Below, one piece after another: positions 9,096 through 17,344 of a DNA stretch of 49,642 nucleotides. The stretch is from contig NZ_BMOQ01000010.1 of assembly GCF_014647155.1 (NCBI RefSeq), forward strand, positions 1-49,642. Reading direction: 5' to 3'. A program made the translations under genes and the position numbers. Numbering within the stretch: the first letter of the stretch is position 1; every line of letters begins with the position of its first letter. The stretch is from Halarchaeum nitratireducens. GTDB taxonomy: Archaea; Halobacteriota; Halobacteria; Halobacteriales; Halobacteriaceae. Below the pieces are notes generated by a model. That model ran no database searches. It was not told where the DNA came from and saw nothing but the letters and a program-made list of their open reading frames with translations.

Positions 9096-9301
9096 GAATA
9101 GCCCGAATCGCCAAGATAGCCTGAATAGATTGAATAGATTGAATAATAAGAATAGCAAGAATAGCAAGAATAGCATAAATAGTATGAGTAGCAAAGGTAG
9201 CCCGAATTGTTAGAATAGCATAAGTAGTATCGATAGAAAATTTCTATGAATAGGATGCTATCTTGGAATAGTATCCGATTTCAGAATACCCCTAATAGTG
9301 C
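9096..9301. repeat. Tandem 9-bp repeat array upstream of parA (candidate centromere)
   Basis: Sixteen contiguous units of 9 bp run from 9096 to 9239, consensus GAATAGNNN (for example GAATAGCCC, GAATAGATT twice, GAATAGCAA twice, GAATAGCAT). A second stretch, offset by one base, runs from 9248 to 9301 (GAATAGGAT, GCTATCTTG, GAATAGTAT, CCGATTTCA, GAATACCCC, TAATAGTGC). The array lies between parA and the AbiE toxin gene and fills that gap. It is a natural candidate for the parS/parC centromere and autoregulatory operator of the par operon. Confidence 0.8.
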
Positions 9302-9337
9302 AGGGCTAGTACGTGCCGCAGGCGAGAGGATTCGTAC

Positions 9338-10141
9338 CTACTCCGTCCCTTTGTCAATGACGGCCTCGTCCAGTCTCTTCCAAACAGTATCGAACAGCGG
9401 TGGATCACCGGTCAGGTCTGGAAGTGAGGTTTCCCACTGGCGCTGAATGTCCTCGCTCTGGTCACCCGGCAGACCTGTGGTGAGATCGACGTCAAGGTCG
9501 TCGTGGTCGCACTTTGCTTCGAAGGCAGGCAGGACAACGTCGAACTCAATCTCAACAGATTCGGTCTCTAAAAGCTGATAAAGATCGTAGTAGTCTCTGG
9601 CAGCACCCCGTTGGAAGATCGCCCGAAGTTTCTCCGCGAAGATCTCTTCGACACTATACGCCTGCAGTTCGAACTCCGGGATATCCTCGTAGGAGTGCGT
9701 ATGGTGAACCGAGTCGAATGCGACGTACTCGTCGACCATCACGTCGAGACTGGTCGTATTCGGATGGTCAAGCACCGCCCGATACTGGATGCTCATGTCG
9801 ACGTAGTGTGTCGGATAGTGTTGCTGGCGGGACTCGTGGTGCTCGCTGATGGTGAACTCAATCCCGGAGCGCTCGGTAACTGTGTCAAGGACATCACGGA
9901 GGTCGTCTTCTGATCCGTTGTACTGACCTTCGACGCCGAAATCGAGATCCTCTGAGAATCGCCACGACTGGGGGAAGTACAGTTTGCTCAGCGCCGTTCC
10001 ACCTTTGAACATGAGGTTCTCGCCAAAGTCACTCGTGAAGATACCCCAGAGAATCCAGGAGTTGACGTAGTTCTTCTCAGCATAGCCCTGGCGGACACCT
10101 AGCTCACGGGCAAGGACACGGAGTCGGTTTTGACTGATCAT
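9338..10141 (-). CDS. AbiEii-type nucleotidyltransferase toxin
   Basis: 267 aa. Residues about 44-68 hold the family signature: FKGGTALSKLY followed by RFSEDLDF, the GG...S and DxD motif of the nucleotidyltransferase fold. A further conserved stretch is EIFAEKLRAIFQRGAARDYYDLYQL. In bacteria AbiEii blocks growth on phage infection by transferring nucleotides, and AbiEi represses it (type IV toxin-antitoxin). The start is five bases after the antitoxin stop, so the pair is an operon. Confidence 0.8.
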   Translation of the reverse strand: MISQNRLRVLARELGVRQGYAEKNYVNSWILWGIFTSDFGENLMFKGGTALSKLYFPQSWRFSEDLDFGVEGQYNGSEDDLRDVLDTVTERSGIEFTISEHHESRQQHYPTHYVDMSIQYRAVLDHPNTTSLDVMVDEYVAFDSVHHTHSYEDIPEFELQAYSVEEIFAEKLRAIFQRGAARDYYDLYQLLETESVEIEFDVVLPAFEAKCDHDDLDVDLTTGLPGDQSEDIQRQWETSLPDLTGDPPLFDTVWKRLDEAVIDKGTE

Positions 10142-10146
10142 TAGAA

Positions 10147-10977
10147 TCAGGACTCCGTCGGACCGAGCGTGCCCGGGTCGACGTTAATTCGGAGGCGATA
10201 CTCACTGTCGTATGATCCCTGCTCGCTCTGCGTTGGGTCAAGCAGCGAGTACCCGCTCGTGAACGACTCGACGAGCGTCTCACGCGTTGGGAGGTCGATA
10301 TCCAGCTGGTCGGCCAAGTAGACGATTCGCTTGGTCGCCGCGCCGTTGTCAAGCCGCTGGAGGTACTCGCCGACCGTCGCCCACGAACAGTCTTGGTCGT
10401 CCGCCGCGACCATCGCCGTTGCGAGTTCGCGGATGCCACCGCAGTACTCGGGATGGTCGGCACAGTCGACAAGCGTCTTCTCCAGGTCGGCGACGTTCAC
10501 GACAGTTCCCTCGATGGACGTCGGCTCGTAGCCGAAGAACTTCCGCTCGGTGACCGTCGCGACGCGATAGGGGACGCCGTGAATCTCGCGACTCTGGGCT
10601 CGCGTCGGGGTGACGACGTACACGGTTCGGGGAACCTGTTCGGTCAACCCGTGATGGCTGAGGGCGCTGTAGTAGCCGATGTACATCGGCTCAGCGACGT
10701 GCGAGGCGATGAGATACTCGTGGGTCGTGTACACGGCCTCCTCGCCAGCAGCGAGCGGGATGATGAGATATCGGCCGGGGAGCAGCCGATCCAGCCACCC
10801 TTTCTCGGTGAGGCGGGAGGCGATCTCGCGGGCGGTGTTCGGCGCGACCTCGAGGGTCGCCTCGACGTCGTCGATCGAGATGATTTGGTGGCCCTCAGCG
10901 GCGAGATGCGAGAGGAGTCGGCTCTCACGGGTCGAAAGGCCCTGCCGTATAGTTTGGGTCTCTTGTGTGGAACTCAT
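10147..10977 (-). CDS. AbiEi-type antitoxin/repressor
   Basis: 276 aa. An N-terminal winged helix (residues about 14-70, LSTRESRLLSHLAAEG ... TAREIASRLTEKGWLDRLLPGRYLI) is followed by the AbiEi middle region (AEPMYIGYYSALSHHGLTEQVPRTVYVVT) and a C-terminal domain. It is first in the operon before the AbiEii-like toxin, the usual order. By analogy it represses its own promoter and counteracts the toxin. ATG at 10977. Confidence 0.8.
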   Translation of the reverse strand: MSSTQETQTIRQGLSTRESRLLSHLAAEGHQIISIDDVEATLEVAPNTAREIASRLTEKGWLDRLLPGRYLIIPLAAGEEAVYTTHEYLIASHVAEPMYIGYYSALSHHGLTEQVPRTVYVVTPTRAQSREIHGVPYRVATVTERKFFGYEPTSIEGTVVNVADLEKTLVDCADHPEYCGGIRELATAMVAADDQDCSWATVGEYLQRLDNGAATKRIVYLADQLDIDLPTRETLVESFTSGYSLLDPTQSEQGSYDSEYRLRINVDPGTLGPTES

Positions 10978-11075
10978 ACCTGCATTTCGTACATAGAATA
11001 TGAAGCCCGGCAGGCATCAACGTTGCGCCTCCTCCTCCTCCTCCTTGCCGGACAGACACCGGATTGTGAGCCTAG

Positions 11076-11513
11076 TTAGAGTGATTGAGGGCCGGTATCG
11101 ACAACGCTGGCAAATGCGACGTTCTCTTGGACCTGGTCGATTTCGACGGTCGGCTCGTCACCGGGCTGCGCACCTGGAATGATGACGACATAGCCGCGTT
11201 CAACCTTCGCGATTCCATCGCCCTGGTCGCCGACTGTCTCGATCGTCACGTCACGGAGTTCCCCTTCAGTGACCGGTGGGGTAGGTGGTCCCGATTTCCG
11301 TTCGGAAGGAGCGAGCTGCTCCTGTGCTGTGCGCTCGTCAGCTGTCTCCGTCGAGGAGTGTCGTTGCGTGAGTACGCCGATCCGGTATGTTTCACCAGCA
11401 GAGATAGTGCCGTGATCAACCTCGGCTTGCGGAACTTCGAGCGTATATGTCTCTCCTCGTTTTTCTACAGTTGCGCTAAACAAACTCTGGAGCGACTCCG
11501 GAACCTCAACCAT
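11076..11513 (-). CDS. TRAM-domain protein
   Basis: 145 aa. The C-terminal half (about residues 80-140) is a TRAM domain: VTEGELRDVTIETVGDQGDGIAKVERGYVVIIPGAQPGDEPTVEI, the GxGIA...G(Y/F)VV(F/I)VPGA..GD pattern of a small beta-barrel RNA-binding fold. The N-terminus (VPESLQSLFSATVEKRGETYTLEVP) matches other haloarchaeal TRAM proteins. These are thought to act as RNA chaperones or cold-shock-like proteins. It is divergent from the Orc1/Cdc6 gene. ATG at 11513. Confidence 0.85.
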   Translation of the reverse strand: MVEVPESLQSLFSATVEKRGETYTLEVPQAEVDHGTISAGETYRIGVLTQRHSSTETADERTAQEQLAPSERKSGPPTPPVTEGELRDVTIETVGDQGDGIAKVERGYVVIIPGAQPGDEPTVEIDQVQENVAFASVVDTGPQSL

Positions 11514-11597
11514 ACGCCGACCTACAGCCCCTAGTAGTTAATCGGTTATCTTCCGCGAAGATAGGTATCTATTCAGGAAGGCTCGTGTTTCCTAGAA

Positions 11598-11693
11598 TTT
11601 CCGGAAAACTTTGAGGTGCAATTCCAGCAGAATCGCCTGCCAGCGATACAGTATCCGGGTAGAACTCAATTACAAGTGCTTCCTTTCCGGAAA
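11598..11693. repeat. Two TTTCCGGAAA boxes before the short orc gene
   Basis: Perfect palindromes TTTCCGGAAA occur at 11598-11607 and 11684-11693, the second continuing as CCGGAAACGACC. The CCGGAAACGA core resembles haloarchaeal origin-recognition boxes. A related TCCGGAAAG word lies right after the gene (12777-12785). They may be binding sites for the adjacent Orc1/Cdc6. Confidence 0.45.
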
Positions 11694-11746
11694 CGACCCG
11701 GTCACTCTTATATGACCTGCCGCAGAATCACTTTTGTACCGAATTC

Positions 11747-12775
11747 ATGATACGCGATGCTCGCGTTCTCCGCGCCGGGTTCGTCCCTCGGGAAGTCGAG
11801 CATCGCGACGCCGAAGTCAACCATCTCTCCAGCGTTCTCGAACCCATTACGAATGGCGAACCTGCGGATACAGCTATCGTCACAGGGGCGAGCGGCACTG
11901 GGAAAACCTGTATTTCACAGTTCGTTACCGAGCGCCTCCGCGAAGAGGTTCTCGACGTTGAGGCCACCTACGTCAACTGCTGGCGTAACTACACCCGATT
12001 CCGAACGCTCTACCAGATCCTCGACGATTTCGGCGAAACCATCGATATCCACCGCCAGTCGACACCCCACGACGAACTCATCGACCGACTCCAACAGTAC
12101 GACGGGCCACGGACAGTCATCATCCTTGACGAGGTCGACCAGCTCGAAGATCCGGGTATTATCTACGACCTGCATAGCCTGCCCCAGTTCGCGGTGATTT
12201 GTATCGCCAACAAAGAAGAGGACCTCTTCAGCCGCGTCGACGACCGCCTCGTGAGTCGGCTTCGGTCCAGCGAACACGTCCGCATGGACAAGTACCACGA
12301 TGAGCAACTCCACGATATCCTCGATGCTCGTGTGAAAGGAGGGCTTGAACCGGACGTCGTCACGAATAACCAACTCGACCGCATTGCCGACGCCGCTGCT
12401 GGCGATGCCCGCCTCGCCATTGGCATTCTCCGGACCGCCGCGAGCAAAGCCGATCGTGAGAGCAGCGAGCGAATCACTGACGATATCCTCCTTGACTCGG
12501 CGGAAGATGCCCGCGCCCAGATCAAGCAGAAGAGCCTCGATTCACTCACGCCCCACCAGCGGATCGTCTACGACGTCGTCCGCGAACACAGCCCGCTCGG
12601 CCCGAGCGAGATTCACGAGCGCTACACCGACGAGGTCGACGACCCTCGGACGAAACGCACGGTCCGCACGTATCTCTCGAAAATGGCCCAGTACAACCTC
12701 CTCGAAGCAGAGGGGACAAGCCGGGATCGGGAATACTCGCTCGTCGATTCGGCGGCTGCCTCGCCGATTCAGTAA
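11747..12775 (+). CDS. orc: Orc1/Cdc6-family replication initiator (short form)
   Basis: 342 aa AAA+ protein. Walker A is VTGASGTGKT (residues 45-54) and Walker B ILDEVD (126-131), followed by sensor regions and a C-terminal winged helix (LTPHQRIVYDVVREHSPLGPSEIHERY ... RTYLSKMAQYNLLEAEG). Proteins of this family bind origin boxes and load the MCM helicase. It lacks the long N-terminal extension of the second Orc at 21631. A TATA-like CTTATA sits about 38 bases before the ATG. The par locus nearby suggests this was the initiator of one of two fused replicons. Confidence 0.88.
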   Translation: MIRDARVLRAGFVPREVEHRDAEVNHLSSVLEPITNGEPADTAIVTGASGTGKTCISQFVTERLREEVLDVEATYVNCWRNYTRFRTLYQILDDFGETIDIHRQSTPHDELIDRLQQYDGPRTVIILDEVDQLEDPGIIYDLHSLPQFAVICIANKEEDLFSRVDDRLVSRLRSSEHVRMDKYHDEQLHDILDARVKGGLEPDVVTNNQLDRIADAAAGDARLAIGILRTAASKADRESSERITDDILLDSAEDARAQIKQKSLDSLTPHQRIVYDVVREHSPLGPSEIHERYTDEVDDPRTKRTVRTYLSKMAQYNLLEAEGTSRDREYSLVDSAAASPIQ

Positions 12776-12850
12776 CTCCGGAAAGTTCGGCTGGGTGCTC
12801 GAACTGCATCCCGAGCGGTATCACGTTCGGGGAATTCGGGATCCGACGAC

Positions 12851-12862
12851 AGAGTATAAATA
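12851..12862 (+). promoter_or_regulatory. TATA promoter of the DUF262/DUF1524 gene
   Basis: AGAGTATAAATA: TATAAA at 12855-12860 lies 25-30 bases before the ATG at 12885, the spacing of a haloarchaeal leaderless promoter. This decides the start of the downstream gene against a much longer open frame. Confidence 0.7.
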
Positions 12863-12884
12863 CTCTTCTTGCGTTCTGGTGACT

Positions 12885-14798
12885 ATGTCCAGACAGGTCT
12901 CCGATTATTTGTCTGAAATAAATGACCACATCTTCCTCCCTGGGCTCCAGCGAGAATTTGTCTGGAACCCGAGACAAATTGAGGAACTGTTCGATTCACT
13001 GATCCGAGACTATCCGATTGGCGCAGTAACTGAATGGAGAGTGCGAGCGGCCAATATCAACGACTACAACTCGTATAACTTCCTGCAGATGTACGTTGCC
13101 GATGACTACCGACCACCGGATTCAGTTCTAGCGGAATACGACCTCTACAATCAGGAGATTGAGGACGAAGAGCCGGAAATACTAATTATAGACGGCCAGC
13201 AGCGGTTGAATTCGCTCTATATCGGTGTCGAGGGTGAAATCGCAGTGTACAATGGGGGACGGGGACAGCCCAGCGATCAGCTCCAGTACTGGGAAGGCCG
13301 ACGGCTGTGTGTTGACCTGTTCGGCCACCCGGAGTACGACCGCGACGACACGGCAGGCGACTACGGGTTCGAGTTCAGATCGACGGGGAAGTTTGGAGGA
13401 ACCGACGACACTGGCTATTCCATGACTGGCGACACACGACACCTATGGATGCCGGTAGGGGAGTTATGGAACGGTGGCGGTGAAGCGGCCACCGGGAACT
13501 CAACGGTACTTGAGGGGAGAGCGCTTAGTGAGGTCGTCGATAGATACGTCGACACTGCTGAACTGAGGGCGGATAACGAAACCCGATATCAGCTGCGTAG
13601 TATTTCGATGGCCGTTGCGAGAGACATCACGAGCAACGTTCTTCAGGACGATCTCGAAACCGACAGTACGAGCAAGGACCGGTCCGAAATTCCCGAGATA
13701 TTCACTAGGCTAAACATGGAGGGCTCCGACCCGAAGCCGTACCAGCTCCTCCTCTCAAAGCTAATGAGTTACTGGCCGTACGCGGAAGAAGAGAGCAAGC
13801 GGATCAACCCCCGGGAAGTGATTCAGGGTTGGATTGACGAATTTAAACAGAGGTTCCCTCAGTATGAGCAGGAGATCGACCGGAACCTGTTCCTCCGGTA
13901 TACAGCGTACCTCGTCGGAACCGATCTCCTCCGTAGCAACCTCAGCAGTATCGACGAGGATAGAATGGACGAGATGCGCGAGCGTTGGTTGTTCGACGAG
14001 CCCGTCGTCGCCGGTCGGCGATTCGAGTGGTTTCGAACGTCGCTCGAGAAGGCATTCCAGACAGTAATTGAGAGCGGGATTCGGAGCTCGGTCATGAACA
14101 CGATGCCAATCTTCGCATTACTTGGAGTGTTTTACTACCAGAATCCGGATGCCGAGGTCTCTGACGCGAACCGCGAGAGTGTTTTCCAGTTCATCGCAAG
14201 AGCGCTCCTGCTGAACAAGTACTACCAAGTTCTGACCTACGGCAAGTGTCGCAACTGGATGCGGTATCTCCGCAAATGGGAACCAGCACCTAACGAGCCC
14301 ATTGTTTTCCCAGGAGAGGAACTATTTGAATCGGAGAACATCAGCCCGTCCGCCGAGGACATCCGCCGGGTCGTAGCCAACGCCCGTTACGAGAGTAGCC
14401 CTGGGAAGCCTGTATTCACCGACACAGATGTCACGGCAGTACTCGGGCTCATCGAGGAATCGTATACGCAGTCGATGTCTGATAGTATCGGCGACTACTC
14501 GGTTGACCACATCTACCCGAAAAGCAAGGAAGAAACAGTATCCGAAGCCGTAGGAGAAACCGTTGATCTTGACCGAATTGGGAACCTGCAGCTGTTGCCT
14601 CATGAGATGAACGAAGAAATCAAACGCGATCAGTGGCCACATGACTGGCTGGACGACCTCGGCGATGCCGAGGCCGAGCGGATTTGTCGGATAAACCAGT
14701 ACCCCGATACCGAGCCTACGCCGGAGAACGCACAAGCGTTTATTCAGGCCCGCGAAGAGCAGATTACGGACTACCTGCTCGATAGATATGTCAAATGA
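12885..14798 (+). CDS. DUF262/DUF1524 (GmrSD-like) restriction protein
   Basis: 637 aa. The N-terminal DUF262 domain shows LPGLQREFVWNPRQIEELFDSL and the DGQQR nucleotide-binding motif (IIDGQQRLNSLYI, about residue 100). The C-terminal DUF1524 domain is an HNH-type nuclease: DHIYPKS, then GNLQLLPHEMNEEIK about 50 residues later. Single-chain proteins of this type include GmrSD and SspE, which cut modified DNA or act with phosphorothioation marks. No modification genes lie beside it, so its trigger is unknown. The frame is open back to 12345 inside the orc gene, but TATA at 12855 and domain homology support the start at 12885. Confidence 0.85.
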   Translation: MSRQVSDYLSEINDHIFLPGLQREFVWNPRQIEELFDSLIRDYPIGAVTEWRVRAANINDYNSYNFLQMYVADDYRPPDSVLAEYDLYNQEIEDEEPEILIIDGQQRLNSLYIGVEGEIAVYNGGRGQPSDQLQYWEGRRLCVDLFGHPEYDRDDTAGDYGFEFRSTGKFGGTDDTGYSMTGDTRHLWMPVGELWNGGGEAATGNSTVLEGRALSEVVDRYVDTAELRADNETRYQLRSISMAVARDITSNVLQDDLETDSTSKDRSEIPEIFTRLNMEGSDPKPYQLLLSKLMSYWPYAEEESKRINPREVIQGWIDEFKQRFPQYEQEIDRNLFLRYTAYLVGTDLLRSNLSSIDEDRMDEMRERWLFDEPVVAGRRFEWFRTSLEKAFQTVIESGIRSSVMNTMPIFALLGVFYYQNPDAEVSDANRESVFQFIARALLLNKYYQVLTYGKCRNWMRYLRKWEPAPNEPIVFPGEELFESENISPSAEDIRRVVANARYESSPGKPVFTDTDVTAVLGLIEESYTQSMSDSIGDYSVDHIYPKSKEETVSEAVGETVDLDRIGNLQLLPHEMNEEIKRDQWPHDWLDDLGDAEAERICRINQYPDTEPTPENAQAFIQAREEQITDYLLDRYVK

Positions 14799-14951
14799 CT
14801 AGCTGCAGCGCGTCTGTCTGTTTCCAACAGAGACTCTCAGAAACAGTTACTGCTACAAGACCGCAAATTCAGCCGACGAGTCCAGAACGTCAACTCTGGA
14901 GTGGTAGATTCCAACTGGATCACGCGAACTGCTGAGACTCCGAGCAGGGGA

Positions 14952-14992
14952 TTAACCAACAGATCATCAGATTAACCGCGGTTGTTGGTTAA
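14952..14992. repeat. TTAACCAAC/GTTGGTTAA inverted repeat, copy A
   Basis: TTAACCAAC at 14952-14960 and GTTGGTTAA at 14984-14992, 23-bp spacer containing a third partial half-site (attaaccg). It lies upstream of the RecA-like gene. Confidence 0.75.
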
Positions 14993-15103
14993 GCTCAAAG
15001 ATGGTCATCATCTCCGGAACCGTTCTCGGAAATGGCCTCTTCAAATACGAAGAGACGGCAACAGCGCTGCCACTCGCCCGGTTCTGGTCTGTTTCCTGAA
15101 ACG

Positions 15104-15132
15104 CGGAAGCGACACGCCGCGGCTTATCGGGA
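15104..15132 (+). repeat. 29-bp direct repeat, copy 1
   Basis: Begins CGGAAGCGACACGC and ends GGCTTATCGGGA. It matches 18573-18601 with one mismatch. It lies 21 bases before the ATG at 15153. Confidence 0.7.
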
Positions 15133-15152
15133 GCCTGAGCATCTAGTTGAGT

Positions 15153-16103
15153 ATGGCCGAGAGATCAACGTCGTCATCGAACCGGCTGGCAGTGAATCAG
15201 CCGACCCGGGGCGCAGAGCGCAATCAGACCCTCGCTGACCAAGCCGATCCAGCGGCCGAGGATCTCCTGCTCCCCTCGCTTGACGACGGCATCACGCTCC
15301 TGGACGTCGACGGCAGTCGAGGCGTCCCTGTTCTCCAGTCACTGGTTCTCGATCATCTACTCCTCCACGAGGGGCCCGCCTTCTGGATTGACGCAAACGG
15401 CCACGCGACGACGACCACCCTTGCCCAGATAGCCCCGAGTCAGCGGTTGCTCAACCGAATCCACGTCGCTCGCGGCTTCACCGCTTACCAGCACTACGGA
15501 GCGGTCTGCGATCTCACGGCGGCGGTGAATCAATCCATCCAGCAATCGACCACTGACATCGAGACTCCAGGCCGACAGCGACCGGGTCGCGACGACGATT
15601 CGTCCCCGTATACTCCCTCGCTCATCGTCGCGCCGGCCGTCGATGCGCAGTACCGTGCCGCCGACACGCTCAGAGAGGAGTACACGGAGACGTTGCAGGC
15701 GCGAACACTCGCACAACTGGCGACCTACGCCGAGGGCTACGACGTGCCGGTCCTCGTCACCCGGAGCACGGCCGACGAGTTCACGGCGCCGGTCGCGACG
15801 GCCGCCGATCACCACCTCAAATGCGAGCAAACCCGCATGGGGCCCCGGTTCGTCAGCGACGAGTTCGAGACACTCGTCTACCCCGTCGACGACGGTGCGT
15901 ACTACCAGACCACATTCGCCTACTGGCGACAGCTGCTCGATGCTCGTGCCACGCAGGTCGGCTTCGAATCCGCGACACCCCCGTCATCGACGACGAGTAC
16001 TGCAGACGTCGGGAGAGGAGTGATGGCTGACGGTGAGACGACGTCGCTCACCGCGAATCCCCTACTGGACGCGTGGACTGCCGCCGGGGCTGGAGGGCGA
16101 TAA
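15153..16103 (+). CDS. RecA/RadA-fold protein lacking a Walker A motif
   Basis: 316 aa from the ATG at 15153 (a TTG two codons earlier is possible). The pattern LLDVDGSRGVPVLQSLVLDHLL ... FWIDANGHATTTTLAQIAPSQRLLNRIHVARGFTAYQHYGAV follows the RadA/RecA core, including the ARGFTAYQH stretch that in RadA reads RAYNSDHQ. The P-loop is replaced by GSRGVPVL, with no GK[ST], so ATP hydrolysis is unlikely. It begins a module that ends with polB, so a DNA-binding accessory role in plasmid replication or repair is inferred. Confidence 0.6.
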   Translation: MAERSTSSSNRLAVNQPTRGAERNQTLADQADPAAEDLLLPSLDDGITLLDVDGSRGVPVLQSLVLDHLLLHEGPAFWIDANGHATTTTLAQIAPSQRLLNRIHVARGFTAYQHYGAVCDLTAAVNQSIQQSTTDIETPGRQRPGRDDDSSPYTPSLIVAPAVDAQYRAADTLREEYTETLQARTLAQLATYAEGYDVPVLVTRSTADEFTAPVATAADHHLKCEQTRMGPRFVSDEFETLVYPVDDGAYYQTTFAYWRQLLDARATQVGFESATPPSSTTSTADVGRGVMADGETTSLTANPLLDAWTAAGAGGR

Positions 16104-16105
16104 CG

Positions 16106-16414
16106 ATGGGGCGAACGAACCCGACATATCGGGATGCACTACGGGCCATCGAGGAGCGCTGGGCGGACTTCCGGCGGGCGCTCCGCCGGCGCGACCAACC
16201 CCGCTTCGACCAGTTGTTCGCGTACGCTCGCGAACACGCCGACGCCAGCGGGCTGTTGAACCACCAGAACCCGCTGCTTCCGGCCCTCTTCAGCATCGAT
16301 CTCGAACAGGAGGCCAGGCTCGATGCGCACGAAGAGCGCCTCGCGGAGCTCGAACAACGACTCGCAGCAGTCGACGACAGCGAGTCCGGACAGCCTGACA
16401 CCAAAGAGGGATAG
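16106..16414 (+). CDS. Small coiled-coil protein of the polB module
   Basis: 102 aa. It is helical and charged throughout, with likely coiled coils at about residues 8-45 (ALRAIEERWADFRRALRRRDQPRFDQLFAYAREHAD) and 68-92 (LEQEARLDAHEERLAELEQRLA). ATG at 16106 lies two bases after the stop of the RecA-like gene, so it is coupled to it. No function is known to me; the steady pairing with replication genes suggests a scaffold or regulator. Confidence 0.7.
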   Translation: MGRTNPTYRDALRAIEERWADFRRALRRRDQPRFDQLFAYAREHADASGLLNHQNPLLPALFSIDLEQEARLDAHEERLAELEQRLAAVDDSESGQPDTKEG

Positions 16415-16419
16415 CTACG

Positions 16420-16575
16420 GTGGCAGACTTCGATACCGTAGCCTTCGACATCGAGGTGACGGGGTTTGCAACCGACGACCAACTCACCGTCGTGGAGTTC
16501 GATGCAGAGGCGGGCACGCATATCTTTCTCAACACCGGTGGACGAGAGTGTGGGAGGAGCCGGTTGAAGGGATGA
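16420..16575 (+). pseudogene. Truncated RNase H/exonuclease-like gene of the polB module
   Basis: GTG at 16420 begins VADFDTVAFDIEVTGFATDDQ, a strand with the DIExTGF signature of DEDD 3'-5' exonuclease-like folds, here DIEVTGF. The frame ends after 51 residues at TGA 16573-16575 (GGRECGRSRLKG), far shorter than a complete exonuclease domain. The next bases belong to the Nmad-like cassette on the other strand. I infer that the insertion of that cassette cut this gene; no 3' remnant was recognised. Confidence 0.6.
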
Positions 16576-16576
16576 T

Positions 16577-17344
16577 TTAGGTCCGTTCGATTTTTTCTAT
16601 GAACGAATCTCCATCCATATCCAGAATCAGCGGGAACTTTCGGCCGATGCCTTTCTGGCCGCTCTCCACGTTGAACTCGTTTGCAAAGCTCTGGCTTACC
16701 TGATACCATGGAGCCCGGTCCAGCCGTTCGCTTATTTTAATCGGTGAATCAATCTTCGCGGTGGGTTTTCGCCCCTCAATAATTACGAGGTCGTCATGCT
16801 TCGGAGTTCCGGCAGCAGCAAGCCGCTTTGCGTGTGCGTTCTCAGGGAACTGTTCGATTGCATCGTGGTACTCGTCCCCCTCAAGCTGAGACAGGTCGTG
16901 GACCGCCTCAACCGTCATGTATCCGTAGAGGAATCGGTTCAGGTTCGAATCATCGGGACCGTCCTTCATTCCGGTATAGAAACCGAGTACATCCTCGCCT
17001 GTAGAATCCAGGTGCTTCACTAACGTCGTCCCTTTACCACCCTGACCGCGGCGATCACCGAACGTCATTGCCTCAAAGTTGGGATCGTGATGCACGGGAT
17101 GTGATTTGATTTTCTCAGCGTCCCGAATCCAGTCGCTATCCTCTCCTCGGGGACTGATACCATCCACAAACTCAGATGCATACCCACCCCGGTGTTGCAA
17201 CTCCCAGTTTCCGTGCGTGGATTCCTCATTAGTGGGGTATGACTCGGGGATTGGGATGTAGTCGAACTTTCCGCCCTCTGTCAACTCTAACGCTGGACAG
17301 AGATGCTCAGTATCGGCTCCAACGCCGACGAGAACCACCGTCAT
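16577..17344 (-). CDS. Nmad3-like protein (nucleotide-modification-associated domain)
   Basis: 255 aa. It opens VVLVGVGADTEHLCPALE ... KFDYIPIPE, which I recognise as the start of the Nmad3 family (predicted to act with modified nucleotides). Further conserved parts are HHDPNFEAMTFGD, LGFYTGM, FLYGYMTVEAV and NAHAKR, typical of that fold. The family is thought to be an alpha/beta enzyme or base-sensing domain found near DNA-modification genes and in phages. The ATG at 17344 shares a base with the stop of the upstream Nmad2-like gene, so both are made from one transcript. Confidence 0.55.
   Translation of the reverse strand: MTVVLVGVGADTEHLCPALELTEGGKFDYIPIPESYPTNEESTHGNWELQHRGGYASEFVDGISPRGEDSDWIRDAEKIKSHPVHHDPNFEAMTFGDRRGQGGKGTTLVKHLDSTGEDVLGFYTGMKDGPDDSNLNRFLYGYMTVEAVHDLSQLEGDEYHDAIEQFPENAHAKRLAAAGTPKHDDLVIIEGRKPTAKIDSPIKISERLDRAPWYQVSQSFANEFNVESGQKGIGRKFPLILDMDGDSFIEKIERT

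Larger units (their letters stand above)
14799..15152. other. Regulatory spacer upstream of the RecA-like gene
   Basis: No gene is seen. The spacer holds inverted-repeat copy A (14952-14992) and the left copy of a 29-bp repeat (15104-15132). Both elements recur in the same order upstream of polB. Confidence 0.55.

Noticed and set aside
9096-9301. CRISPR array
   Set aside because: Units are 9 bp and contiguous with no unique spacers, and no cas genes are present.
12345-12884. 180-residue N-terminal extension of the DUF262 protein
   Set aside because: It is an out-of-frame reading of the orc gene; the TATA box at 12855 and the domain start support 12885.
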